Below, in pieces: positions 32,022-43,025 of a stretch of DNA of 64,000 bases. This DNA comes from Paracyclopina nana (Eukaryota; Arthropoda; Copepoda; Cyclopoida; Cyclopettidae): NCBI GenBank assembly GCA_019096065.1, contig JAGUCH010000008.1, positions 6,453,001 through 6,517,000 of the forward strand. Reading direction: 5' to 3'. Position 1 is the first letter of the stretch. Each line of letters begins with the position of its first letter. A program made the position numbers and the translations under genes. The notes below the pieces were generated by a model, which saw only the letters and a program-made list of their open reading frames with translations, was not told where the DNA came from and did not search any database.

Positions 32022-32946
32022 TGATGGGCAATAAGTACATCATGTCTCTGGTGCACGTTACGACCAGAATAGGACTTGATTGGACCCCTCCAGTGGAACC
32101 TGTGGAAACCGTGGAGCCCGTGGAGCCGCCAGAAGTCCGGAAGGTTGCCCATTCACCGCTACATCACCACCTCAAAATCACAAAACCTCCTTTCTTAAAA
32201 ACACCTTTTCATCTCCTCCAACTCTCTGATTGTTGCTGCTGCTGCTGCTACTACCTATGCGTTGAGCCTTACCTATGGCAATTCACCTGACCTTGAGTGG
32301 AGAAGTTGCTAGCCATTGTGTGGAGGAGTTGCTAGCTGCTACATAGAGAGGACCTGCAGCTGCATGATAACGGAGAGAAGCAGATGGAAGCTGATGGAAC
32401 TTGCTGCGATGCATCGAGTGGAGAAGAAGGAGAAGACTCGGGGAGTTCGATGGGGGACTTCAGAGAAACAAGACATGGACCAAGTGCACATGGCCCATTG
32501 AGTGAGCTCTGCCCTGCTATTGTCCCACCAAAGTTCTCCAAAGTGTGCTGAGGCATGAAGAAGATGGCCACAAGAATATTTACTGCAGTACTTATTTCTT
32601 TGTATTTGCTGCCATTAATTTGTGTGGTGTTAAAAGCCGAGTGAATAAGACAACCTTGTTTGACTTTGTTCGACCATAACTTGTATAGAGGTTTCCTGGG
32701 CAGTTATGCACCCTAGTCTGAGGCTGTTGAGGCCGTTTAGGACGTGGGTAGGAGGCCCAATCACTGGTCTACAGCACTGAAGCTTGCCATGTGATGTATC
32801 TCGCCAGAGTTGGAGCACTGAGGCTGCGGCTTTGGGTCCAAGGCGAGTAGACATCCGGCCAGCACCCGGAGGCTGCGAACGGTACCGCGACCATGAAGCC
32901 GATGCTAACCATCCTAGGCTTCAGAGGGTGTGACCGTCGCACACCA
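32022..32946 (+). repeat. 3' long terminal repeat
   Basis: 925 bp, TG...CA, same sequence as 9553-10477 as far as read. It should supply the poly(A) site for all sense transcripts. Confidence 0.95.
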
Positions 32947-32950
32947 AACT
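32947..32950 (+). other. Target-site duplication AACT, right copy
   Basis: AACT directly follows the terminal CA of the 3' LTR and matches 9549-9552. Confidence 0.8.
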
Positions 32951-33069
32951 AAAAAAGATGGCTTAAGTTTCAAGCTTTCCAACAGTATCCATTGCGTCGA
33001 GTGTTTCCAGAAGTTTTAACAAAAAATTTTGATTTCAAAGTGTACAGAAATCTACGGGACAGACTGTAT
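32951..33069 (-). repeat. Dispersed repeat, right inverted copy
   Basis: Reverse-complement partner of 8945-9064. The retroelement insertion point lies at the very end of this copy, so before insertion the two arms would have been about 0.5 kb apart in inverted orientation. Confidence 0.7.
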
Positions 33070-33134
33070 AAGGTGGATAGCTCGCCAAGCGTCTTTGCCC
33101 CGTAATCACGGGGGACTGCTTTTTGGGCGAAAAT

Positions 33135-33208
33135 CGCGTCTGGCGGGTTTAATACCGGCCAAAAGCGGAACGAACGCGTCGGGCAGGTTTGATTACCTGC
33201 CAAAAGCG
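33135..33208 (+). repeat. Two 33-34-bp tandem units with internal hairpins
   Basis: CGCGTCTGGCGGGTTTAATA... and CGCGTCGGGCAGGTTTGATT..., both ending CAAAAGCG and repeating with a 40-bp period. The second contains a perfect 7-bp stem, GGCAGGT/ACCTGCC. Confidence 0.7.
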
Positions 33209-33239
33209 TGATAATAATGAGCTCAAATCCCAACTTACA

Positions 33240-36036
33240 CTATCCCCTACGAATATCCAGTCCTCGTGGGTTCACCAGCCTGGGTAATCCGTTGGGCGCC
33301 ATGAAAGGAAGATAACCAGAGGTACTATGCCTTAGGAAAGTCTTCCAGAATACGCAGTGAAGCCAAAGTGTGAACTTTGTACAAAAGTGCCGAATAAAGG
33401 ACAACTTGATCGTATGGGAAAACAATATGAACTGACTATATTTTCAGCGGTAAGCTGTACAGAAGTTGAATTGACTGAGTAAACTATAGAAGAACTATAG
33501 TTGAGAGGTCTCCAGGGAATCAGCGCGAGTATCGGGTTGCGTGATCGGTAGCTACGGAACATTTCTCATCAGTGACATACTAGCTGAGCTTAACTTCTAT
33601 GAGCTGTCGGACTATACTGTGGTACCCCGTCTGACGAAAAAAATTGAACACTGTGAATTTTATCAATATTAACAATTTCATTTTTTGCCAGAGTTTCACA
33701 GAAAACGCCAAAATAGAGAGCTTTTGAGAAGTAAAAAAAATCTGGCAACACAGACTTCAAAACAAAATAGTTTCAGCAAAAATTAGCCACATTGGATTTA
33801 AAGGAGTAGATGAGAAAAGTAGCAAAGATGCTGATAGTAGCACTTCCTGTTTTTAAAGCCTGGGCTGGAAAATTCAATGTCATTGAAGTTTAAGTTGATT
33901 ACATTATAAATTGATAATCATAGCCAAGCTAAAAATGCATTTCAAAATGAAAAATTCTTAGGGAATAATATTAGAAATCATTAGCTCCAGCATCTGCATT
34001 ACTTTCTACTTTAGTTCCCTCTTTTAGTGATAGCAGCGCCGCCGCAGTTATGACGAACAGATTTCGTGATTTTATGTCTTTTTGTTCCGTCAAGAATAGC
34101 CTTACGAGATGGGGCTGAGCCTGCTAACTTCACGTTAATACGCCACAAGAAGGAAATAGGGCCTCTTTTGTGCAAATTACACATCAGGTAATTTATTCTT
34201 GAAAGGACTTTCTTCAATTACAAAAATATGAAATATCTTTTGACAATACTTTTGACACAGTTGCTCACAGGTAATTCCATTTCTTCCCATTTTCCTTCAA
34301 TAGGGCTGCAACAAATTACCAAGCTATTTGATTGCATTTTTAAGCTTTAACACTTATACTTACCATCAAGACTAGATAATTTACATGGACATCAATTGTT
34401 ACATCAGTGAAAAAAACATGCCTTGGACAAAATTTGAGGTGTCATTAAGCAAATTTCCAATTCTGCAGCCTCCATAATAAGTGACACCTGCCACAGTGAT
34501 TTTCATCAGTTCTGAAGTCAATTTGAGAGATTCCAGCTTAAAAATTCGTCCCCCAGTCAATTTTCGGGCCATTAACTCTGCTTTGCTCGGTGTAAGGCAC
34601 AAAATGACCAAAAGCAAGAGCAAAAAGAGGATCTTTGCATATATACACATTGTGTACACTTTGGTAGTACACAGCTGTCCTCGCAAGAAAGTGAGAATGT
34701 TTGACAAAGATGGGAGTTATCACATTCATAACAACATAAGGTGGCCAACTGTTGGTACAAAACGCCAAACGGGGTGAAAAGAGATGAGCCACATCGGGTC
34801 ACGCTTACTTAGTAGTGCTCAATTTCATGGATGTGGATTTTTATTGAGAATCTTTTAAAGCGTTGTAATCTACAGAAGAGCCGATTTCTGCATACATAGT
34901 CTTCATATTTGAAAAGCATGCTTCAAATGAAATATCTGCGCAGCTTTGTACTAATAGCATTAAATATTGAAACCTTTTCAATGATCACAGCCACAAAAGG
35001 AATTTATGACATTTCAAAAAAAATTTGTTGCTTAGTGTACACTTTTCTTCGCTGACAAATCTATTTTAACCAGGTTCTCTTAATTGGTACACACTTGAGG
35101 CTCTGTAATTTCAGTCATGTTTTTCTGGGCATTTCCGGGTAATATGGCTCTCATTATTTTTTCAGCCAAAACTGATCATCCGCTTGGAGCAATAGCTATT
35201 TTTAGGCGTAACTATCAAATGGCTTAGGCAAAATTAGGCACTTTTTATCTGAGAAATCCTGATTTAGGGCCACGGGAGCAAGAATGATAAAAGTAACTTT
35301 TTTTCAAAAAAAAATTTGTTTCAGCTTTGAGGGCTTTTTGAGAGGAATGTCCAGTGTGGACCATGGGCCTCAATTCATCCATGTTTTCTTCTTGGGTTAT
35401 ACAAAACACTGGCTAATCGATGAAAACACTTGACGCACTCGCTAAAAACACAAATGGTTGTTTCATGACAAAAACAAGGTAAAAGAATAATTAAACATTT
35501 GCAGCATCAATCGTTTATTTAACAATCATCTTTTAAATCTTTTTGGCATACTTTTATGTTTCTACAGGTTTTGTTCGACGGAGACATGAGTTAAATATTA
35601 GTAGCATTGAGTTGGTTCACGAAATGGAAAACAGAATTTTTTTTTGTGTGTGTTGCAACATTTAATAAGGACTTATCATTAACGAAAATGGCATTATGAA
35701 TCATTCCCAGTTTGTTCGCATGCAAAACAGACTTGATTGCATTTCTCATTTGTATCGAAAGAAGGAAGGCCACAGAATACTTTTTTTCGTTTACTTCAGT
35801 GGAAGACGAACATCTTACTGGCTTACTAAAGTAGTGCGCAAGATTTCTTTTTTTGGCAAAATGCAACATTTTTTGGGGAGGAGAGTTTTTCTCGTGAAAA
35901 AATGCCAGTGTGACACACATCATTCATCCATGTTTTCACCCTCCTCGAGTTTACAAAAAACACCGACAAATCGATGAAGACATTGCTTTTAAAAATGTCG
36001 TTAATTGAGTAAATGCCTATAGAACTACTACTACTA
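33240..36036. other. Intergenic, one weak small ORF
   Basis: No gene recognised apart from the small secreted-type ORF at 34399-34650. Sequence is AT-rich. The stretch 36018-36036 is the 3' UTR of the CDC14 gene. Confidence 0.55.
34399..34650 (-). CDS. Possible small secreted protein, 83 aa
   Basis: From the Met at 34650 the ORF begins with a strong signal peptide (a run of Ile/Leu ending P-S-K-A), followed by about 60 residues with a single Cys. A donor-like GTAAGTATAAG follows the stop at about 34363, which would put an intron in the 3' UTR. There is no recognised family and no supporting neighbour, so it may be chance. Confidence 0.25.
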   Translation of the reverse strand: MCIYAKILFLLLLLVILCLTPSKAELMARKLTGGRIFKLESLKLTSELMKITVAGVTYYGGCRIGNLLNDTSNFVQGMFFSLM

Positions 36037-38823
36037 CTACGTGAAATGATTCGGAGGTGGCAACACTCGTTTCTTCTTCTTCATCTCCCCTCGATCCATC
36101 CGAAGTGTAATATGCTTGCCAAGGATATTGCTGGGGAGGTCAAAGGGGTCATTTGAGGCTGAAGTGGCGGCCCCGGAGGCTGTCGCAGAGGCCACTAAAT
36201 CTTTGGAGCTTTTCATGGGGTAAAAAGCCGGCCTTGCCCGCAGAATCCGGATCGTTTCAATCTTGTTCAAAATCTGGCCTCGACGAGCCATCTTCTCAGG
36301 CGAGGCCGTGAGGCCACGATAGTAATGGCTGCGAGTGCCACGGTGAGGCGTCGGAGTGTCTGGAATTTGTACTGGAGCATCCTCGCCAACTCCGCCATCC
36401 GGATTGGAGGCTGCACTGTGGGACCTCTTTGAGGAGCCTCCGAGGCTGCTTTTCGCAGAAGAGGTTGCCGCAAACAGCACCGGCACAGTGTGGCCTCGCG
36501 AGCCTTTTCGAGCTGATCTTCGGGTGCTATGGTGATGCAAGACAGTCCTTGAAAAAAGGCACGGAATTTTTTCACAAACATTCCATAATTTATTAAGGAC
36601 TGAGCAATGATGGTGAATTGAGAAGAAATCAGATTCACAAAAAAGTTGAGGTTACCTGTTGATGTCTAATGGTGGCAAGGTTTTGGTCGTCTCGTGCATT
36701 CCTGCGGAAGTCATCACAGTTCTAGTATGCTTTTTTCTCGGAGAAGTCAAGTAGGGACTCATTTTTTTGTTATTGTTGTTGTTGTTGTTATTGTGGATTG
36801 TGGATTTGGAAGCAGTGGCCGTGGGAGTGCAACGACAGTAAATGTCATCATGGTCAGCTGTTTGCTGGTGCTGCTGATGACCAGTGTGTCTAACCACAGT
36901 GACCTCAGATGCACCACTGACCACTGCGTGCAGTCATCTAACTGCGCTCGTTTTCCGCGAGTTGGAGGCTGTGGAGGATGCGTTGCTCGACTTTTTGGGG
37001 CTTTTGGCCTCTAGCAGCCTGGTCAATGGCCTGAAAAAGCGAAAAAAGTTAGTAAAAAGATCTTGACATCCATGCGAGAAGAGCAATAGAAGAGCAAAAC
37101 TAATTTTCTTTGAAGCTAGTGGTTGGGTAAATTTGGGTAAAAATTAGTTCTATGTATACCTTGATGGGGAAACCGCAGCTGAGGTTGTCGGGAGGTTGCC
37201 ATTGTTAGCTGAGGCTGCCAAATTGAGTGATCTTGAGGTTGGCACCGACTTGACCCGCACATGACCCTTGAGCTTTTCCACGGGCACATTGCCACAGGAC
37301 TGCGTCTGCTGCTTTTTGGCCTTGATGGCGTTCAACCTGTCTCCCTGCGTCATAGTTTTTGGCCTCGAAGAATCTCCCTCCCCATCCGGATCCTCGTCGT
37401 CGTCGTTATTGCTCAAGTTGTTGCCATTGTTGTAGTCGATGACAGGCCCATTGCCATTGTGCTCATCCTCAATCTTGATCCTCTCCACTTTGTTGACTAT
37501 CCTGGTGAACTTGGCCGCCTCATCTCCGGACTGGAGCAGCAGCGAAGAAGAGTTGGCCGAAGAGGCCCTTGAAGATCCGGAAGACTTTTTTGCCATTTGA
37601 TCCAGCAGGATATTCTTCAGCTCCAGACTGTAGACAGGGTAAGGAACTGGTCTGTTCAAGTAGACGGGCTTGTCCTTGTGGAGTTTCCTGTAGGCATCGC
37701 CTTGCCTCCACATCTCTTCCTGCTTCTCTTCCATCCAATCCTGTTGGTGGCCAATGATCGATCCGGGCCTGCAAATCCGGAGCCAAGCGATGGTCTCATG
37801 CGCAGTCCACTTCCAGTGCTTCATTACATAGCATCCGATCAAGGAGCCAGTCCTGCCAAGGCCAGCCTTGCAGTGCACTGCAATGCCACCAGGAGCAGCC
37901 TCGCAAATCTCGAGGAATTGCTGAAGGATCTCATCCGAAGGCGTGGACCCATCGGTGAAGAAGAGGTCCTCATGTTGGAATCCACCCCTGATGAACCTCT
38001 TGGCATCGTAAATCTTCTTGTTGAGCCTGATAATGGTGGAGACCTTGTGGAGCTTGAAGTAGGGAAAATAGGCCTCTGGAGCATGCAGAGGGTAGCCGTT
38101 GTCGATTTTGCTCTGCGCGTGAGGCCCACAAAAGGCGAGGAATTTCTGAGGGACTAGCCAGTTGAAGTCTCCATTCTGCACCTTCTCGTAGTGCTCGTAC
38201 TCATCGCAGTCGAAATCATCGAAATCAAAGAAGTTGGCCTTTTTGGCCTTTTCGACTGCGCGCAAGCAGTCCAAAATGCTGATGGTGTACACCGCGACAC
38301 CGAATGAGGCATCTCGAAAGGGCAAGAAAGGTGGATTGAGTCCACCTTGCAACGGTGCAAAAGCCTCTTCTGGAGTTTTGTCCAAGTAAATGACAGCATA
38401 TGAAGCAATCAAGTAAGCTGCATTGGCCCTCTTCTGAGGCTCCACACTGGTGTAGTGCACCAGTTTCTTCTTGGCCAAAGTGTAGGACTTGAGCTTCTTG
38501 TTGAGCTTAATGCAGTATCTGTGCGTGAAAAAGGCATGAATTGTTATTTCAGGAATTTTCCATCATTTGAAATGCCCAATTGAACACACACACAAATTGT
38601 GACGCATCATTCATTCAAAATTGTACCTGTAAAGTTGTGACAAGTTTAGCGGTCCAAAGTCGGCATAGAAATTTTCATAGATGAGCTGGTCATCTACGCA
38701 GAAATAGTGGGTGTTTGCAGTTGATTTGGGCTTCACTGAGGTCTTCAGTGTGACAAAATACAGCCTGTCGGGAATATATTCAGAGGCACACACGAGTACA
38801 TCACCTGGATTGTCCTCCATCAT
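36037..38823 (-). CDS. Cdc14: CDC14-family dual-specificity phosphatase
   Basis: Coding exons 38627-38823, 37160-38518, 36656-37030 and 36037-36547, all joined in phase. It removes phosphate from CDK sites (mitotic exit, cytokinesis, ciliary roles in animals). The N-terminal half-domain has D-R-L-Y-F-V-T-L and [11 protein letters not shown], as in animal CDC14. The catalytic loop is [11 protein letters not shown] with Cys282, and the Q-Q-D-W motif follows. After about 450 residues the tail is low complexity. Exon 3 contains an in-frame TGA (36934-36936, followed by CTG), giving a 550-aa product; yet the frame stays open after it and splices in phase to exon 4. Skipping exon 3 gives 688 aa; readthrough would give 813. 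An acceptor at 38846/38847 just before the start implies a 5' UTR exon upstream. Confidence 0.92.
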
Positions 38824-38845
38824 TGCCAATTCATAAAGGTGCAAA

Positions 38846-41005
38846 CTGAAACAAAAAAATAACACTATAGATCAGTTATCGAGCTTTGAGAATGCCAAAT
38901 GAAATTTAAAATCACCGAGTGTGCCAATTGCAACCAAGTTGCTTTTGGCAGTTCGCAAATTCAGCCTATAGCAATCTAACTTGGCCTTATGCGTAGTTAG
39001 TTAAAAAATCCCATTGTTTTTACTTGAATTATAGGTGAGGTGAGCGCTCCACACTACTAGGCAAAGGCAACAGCTAGCTGCTGGTGTAATGTAGGTATAC
39101 CAGGTAAATATGAGGTGTGGGAGAAAATGTACCGTAAGAGCAGCAACACATGTATGATATGCGAGCAGAGATGCTATTACAATTATTCACAAGTTTGTCG
39201 ATAATCATCAGACTTATAGTGAAAAAGCTACTAAAATTGTCAGACCCATGAAAATTCTTGTTACCTCTTGAATAATTTATCAGTTCTACGTGCTGGTAAT
39301 GCAATCTAATACAAAGAGTTTCGTTTTATCGACAACACAGTACACTGTGTGGGTATCATTATTATAAGTTATATGCGTGCCACCAAACTGACACATGAAC
39401 GAATTATCAAAAAAGGTCATGACTATTTTTCATTTTCCCGCTATTCAGCAAAGTGAGTACAAACGTTGCACAGAATTCGTCATGAAAAAAGGAGAAATTT
39501 TCAGTTCGTGCCGAAATTGCTCACTTTCCCCCTTCCCAATTCAATTTCTGTTTTTCAGTCTTCATAGAACCAGAAAATTTGAAAATAACAGCACCGTTTT
39601 CTCAATTAGGACGGAATAACAGGTAAAAAAAGTAGGAACTTGTGTGGAAAGAGCCAATTTCAAACAACCCACAAGGCCAAACTAAGGCCTTTCCAGGCAT
39701 GTAAAGGCTGAAATTTGAATTTGGCACTCTGACCACAAATGTCAATGGCAAAAAAGCAACCAACTGACTTTTGGTGCTCCCTGCTTTCGAGTTTGTTTAG
39801 ATTTGCGAAAAGTTCGCCAAATGGCAAGGGGCTTACCGTCGCTTGTTTACTTTCTGCCGAGTGCCCTCAGAGTTGGATTTTTTGCATTTTCATGACGCAA
39901 AAGATGGAAATTGGAGCCTATTTCTGCTGATTGCAACGACGGTTGGACTGACTTGCTTCTGCTGACAAAAAAGTACGGCCAAGTCTGGTGTGCACCGGCC
40001 CAACCGGCCCAAAAACAACAGAGCTCGCGCGCGCCCTTTCCCCCGCCGGCCCAACCGCCCGTCCCGGCCGGCCCAACGAAATGCGCCGTGCACTGTGGGC
40101 ACTATGAAGCAGGGAGAGCCGCCATTTTTACGCCTAATTTTGACAATTTCTCCAAATGACTACTTCCAGTTCATGCAAACCAACCCGGTGTTTTTGGCAC
40201 CCAAATTCATCATAGGCCAGAAATGAATAATATTTGCCTAGTTATGCGTTTGTAAAACTTAAATAGTGGTAATTAATCGAAGAAGCAATATGATAAGTTG
40301 TAATTCCAATGACAAATACATAAGCAGCTGTAAGCCCCTTTTTTAGATATTTAATTGAATTGCAATTGTAACTATTAAAAATAGGTTGTAACTTGGTTTT
40401 TGAACAGCACATTATCATATATTTTGTTTTACTAAATAAAATGAGTTATTTTTATCAATTGATGTAATGTGTTGCTTGATGTTTGACTTTACCATTTGCA
40501 AGGCAAGAAATGTAAGCATTTCCATGCACAGTTTCTTAAACTTATCGTTCAACGATTTTTAAGCAATACACATAGTGTTAACTTTTTAATAGGCTGTCGA
40601 TGATATTTAAAGGTATGAAATGTATACGTTGTTGGCTTGGCAACATTTCTGAAAGTTGTAATCACCTTTTTATGCTAAATGTGTTGGCCTTCATAGTACT
40701 TACCTTATTATTACGATGGCCTTTGTTTGCATAGGGATTCTTCCGTGATTTTCACGGAATTCTACACGCAATCTTATCAGCCTAAAAGATTTGAAGCACA
40801 GTGGGACAACTGCAGTGGAGCAAAAATGTCGCTTCTTATACATGTCCATTGTTAAATCCATGAAGAAAATTTACTTATAATTTACAGCAGTTTTCTTTTT
40901 AAATTTTTAGCCCTCAAGATGCAGTTAAATTGACGTCAGTAAGTTTATGACACTTAGATTAAATAGATCTGGTAAATGCTGCATTCGGTCATCAGACTTG
41001 CAATC
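38846..41005. other. Intergenic between divergent CDC14 and chitin deacetylase genes
   Basis: No ORF of interest. A GC-rich patch at about 39985-40085 (repeated GGCCCAACC) is a likely promoter region for the CDC14 gene, whose non-coding first exon should lie here. The last part holds the chitin deacetylase promoter. Confidence 0.5.
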
Positions 41006-42580
41006 ATGATGAAGTTTCTCTTTGCCATTCTGGCCTTTTTGGCCTTGAAGGCCTCAGCTGAGAATTACGCCACTTGTAAGGTGAACCAGACCACTTGCTA
41101 CCCTGCCAGCTGTCAAACTCCCAATTGCGCCTGCTCTGGAGATGAGCCAGCTGTGCCTTTGAAACAAAGGCCGCAAATTGTCTACTTGACCTTTGATGAC
41201 GCCATGACAGCCTTATTCGATGTAGATTTCTATGAGGAACTCTTCATGAGTGGCAAATATACCAATCCCAATGGTTGTCCCATCAAAGCCACCTTTTTTG
41301 TCACTGCCAGGTCCAATGACTACCACGTTGTAAGTTATAAGTTCTGAAATCGGCCACTAGGTGTCGCTAGTGAGTGTTGTTCTTCCTTGCAGACTCACAA
41401 GTACTGGAGGCATGGACATGAAATTGCGGCTCATTCCATCACGTAAACAAATTGACATTTCCCAAAATAAGTTTGCTTACATTTTTGGGCTTTTTTAGGC
41501 ATAGAGGAAATACAACTTATTGGAGAACTCTCAGCCCTAAAGGTTGGGCAGATGAAATGGTTGGTGTGAGAGAAATGGTCTCCAAATTTGCCCGCATTCC
41601 AGCTGATGATGTCATTGGTACGTAATAATACAGTGCCCGCAAAAGTATCCAAAAATGTATCCACGTTGTTTTCGTATCCAGGTGTTAGAGCACCTTATTT
41701 GCAAGGTGGCGGAGATGAGATGTTTGACATGCTCAAGTCAAATGGCTTCAAGTATGACTGCTCAGCACCTTCACTCACTTTTGGCTATGAAAATATGGAC
41801 TATGGCAGGTGGCCTTACACACTGGACTACTACAACGACATGGACTGCCAAATTGAACCTTGCCCCCGCTGTGCTTCCTCAGGCATCTGGAGTCAACCAA
41901 TGCTCGACTTGGAAGACAACCGGATTGGACAAAATCCTGCCAATCCTACCATGGGCTATCCTTGCGCCATGGCCGACACTTGCCAGTGAGTAGTATTTTG
42001 AAAAGCAGCTCAGATGAGATGTATCCGGATGTATTCTAGGATTCCGGACAATTCGGCCGATTCTGTATTTGAAATGTTCAAGCGCAATTTCGAGAGAGCT
42101 TACAATGGCAACACAAGAGCACCTTTTGGAGTCTACTTGCACACATCCTGGTTCGTGAGCCAAGACAATGCTTGGCACTACGAGGGATACAAAAAGTTCA
42201 TTGAGTACGTCCTAGAGAAACCCGACGTGTGGATCGTTCCCATCCGTGATGGCATTGCTTACACCCAAAATGGCACCTTGACCAATGCCGATCTTACCGA
42301 CAATGCATTTGAACCATTCAACTGTTCGCCAGATCCGGAACCACTCAACTGCAAAAATACATTTTGCACGTAAGATACATTTGAAATTCTACCTAACTCT
42401 CAGCTTTTATGCGGTCCGAACTGAAATCAAGTTCCTCTATTATGTTCACATTTTCTCAATATTTGCAGGTTCAAAGGAGTGGTCAATGAGGACTTCAATG
42501 GCGAAGAAATACGTATGGCCACTTGCGAACTTTCTTGTCCCAGGAATTTCCCTTGGCTTGGAAACCCGCGCGGTGATTAA
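41006..42580 (+). CDS. Secreted chitin deacetylase (polysaccharide deacetylase family)
   Basis: Six exons (41006-41329, 41393-41442, 41499-41617, 41682-41985, 42040-42369, 42469-42580) join in phase to give 412 aa. It should remove acetyl groups from chitin in cuticle or gut lining. Visible: a signal peptide (1-18), a short Cys-rich lead, then carbohydrate-esterase-4 motifs: T-F-D-D (62-65; metal and catalytic Asp), H-S-I-T-H (metal His122 and His126), R-A-P-Y (167-170), a D-Y-Y-N-D-M-D region, and L-H-T-S-W. There is no chitin-binding or LDLa domain, which fits the short arthropod group-V type. All catalytic residues are present. AATAAA sits three bases past the stop (42584), so the 3' UTR is very short or another signal is used. 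Confidence 0.93.
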
Positions 42581-42589
42581 TCAATAAAT

Positions 42590-43025
42590 GACGGGTTAAT
42601 CAGCAAGATAGCTTTGTTGTATGTATTTTCAAATCAATTCTGGCGGACTAATTGTGCTGCTAGTTAATACATAAAAATCAACAACAATGAATATGGTGGG
42701 GGTGGATGAAGTGGGTTAATCCTAATTTGTAGCATACATGGTACAAACGTTTCTTGTGGGCAATTCCATAAATTAGGGCCTTCTTTTTATCATGACTAAG
42801 TAGTTATAGGTAGTTGTCTTTCCTTGCTAAAGCACCATTTCAAATCTGATCATTTTTCCTTCATCTGTAGTTTGAGGGGGGTGATTTCATGCACTTTTTT
42901 TGCTCACAGTGATGCCGAAAAATTAAGTTAATTAGTGAGTTACATTGGTGCACTTGTACAATTGTAGTAGCTGATGATGGGACATAATAAGTTCAGTCTT
43001 ATTCATTTCTGGTTTCATTAAAAAT
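42590..43025. other. Short intergenic / convergent 3' UTRs
   Basis: Separates the convergent stops of the chitin deacetylase and the Winged-eye-like gene. No gene seen. Confidence 0.6.

Larger units (their letters stand above)
9553..32946 (+). mobile_element. Complete giant LTR retroelement (23.4 kb) with accessory genes
   Basis: The element is bounded by two 925-bp direct LTRs starting TG and ending CA, and flanked by AACT duplications. Order in the sense direction: LTR, primer-binding site, 1.25-kb leader, gag, pol (PR-RT-RNaseH-IN), a long non-coding region, two antisense genes, an unknown sense gene, an envelope-like gene, a weak polypurine tract, LTR. Domain order and the RT/RNase H connection motifs (L-G-H-L...; K-K-Q-L-Q-K-F-I-G-M-T-N-W) resemble Ty3/gypsy-type elements. 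The Gag CX2CX3HX4C knuckle is more like BEL/Pao, so I leave the lineage open. Ordinary LTR retrotransposons are about 5-10 kb, and the excess here is the block behind pol. All main ORFs are intact and the LTRs appear identical, which implies a recent insertion. Nested mobile elements inside it were not recognised. Confidence 0.93.

Noticed and set aside
36934..36936. Selenocysteine at the CDC14 TGA
   Set aside because: It lies in a low-complexity tail far from the active site, and nothing in the family suggests a selenoprotein; readthrough or alternative splicing is simpler.
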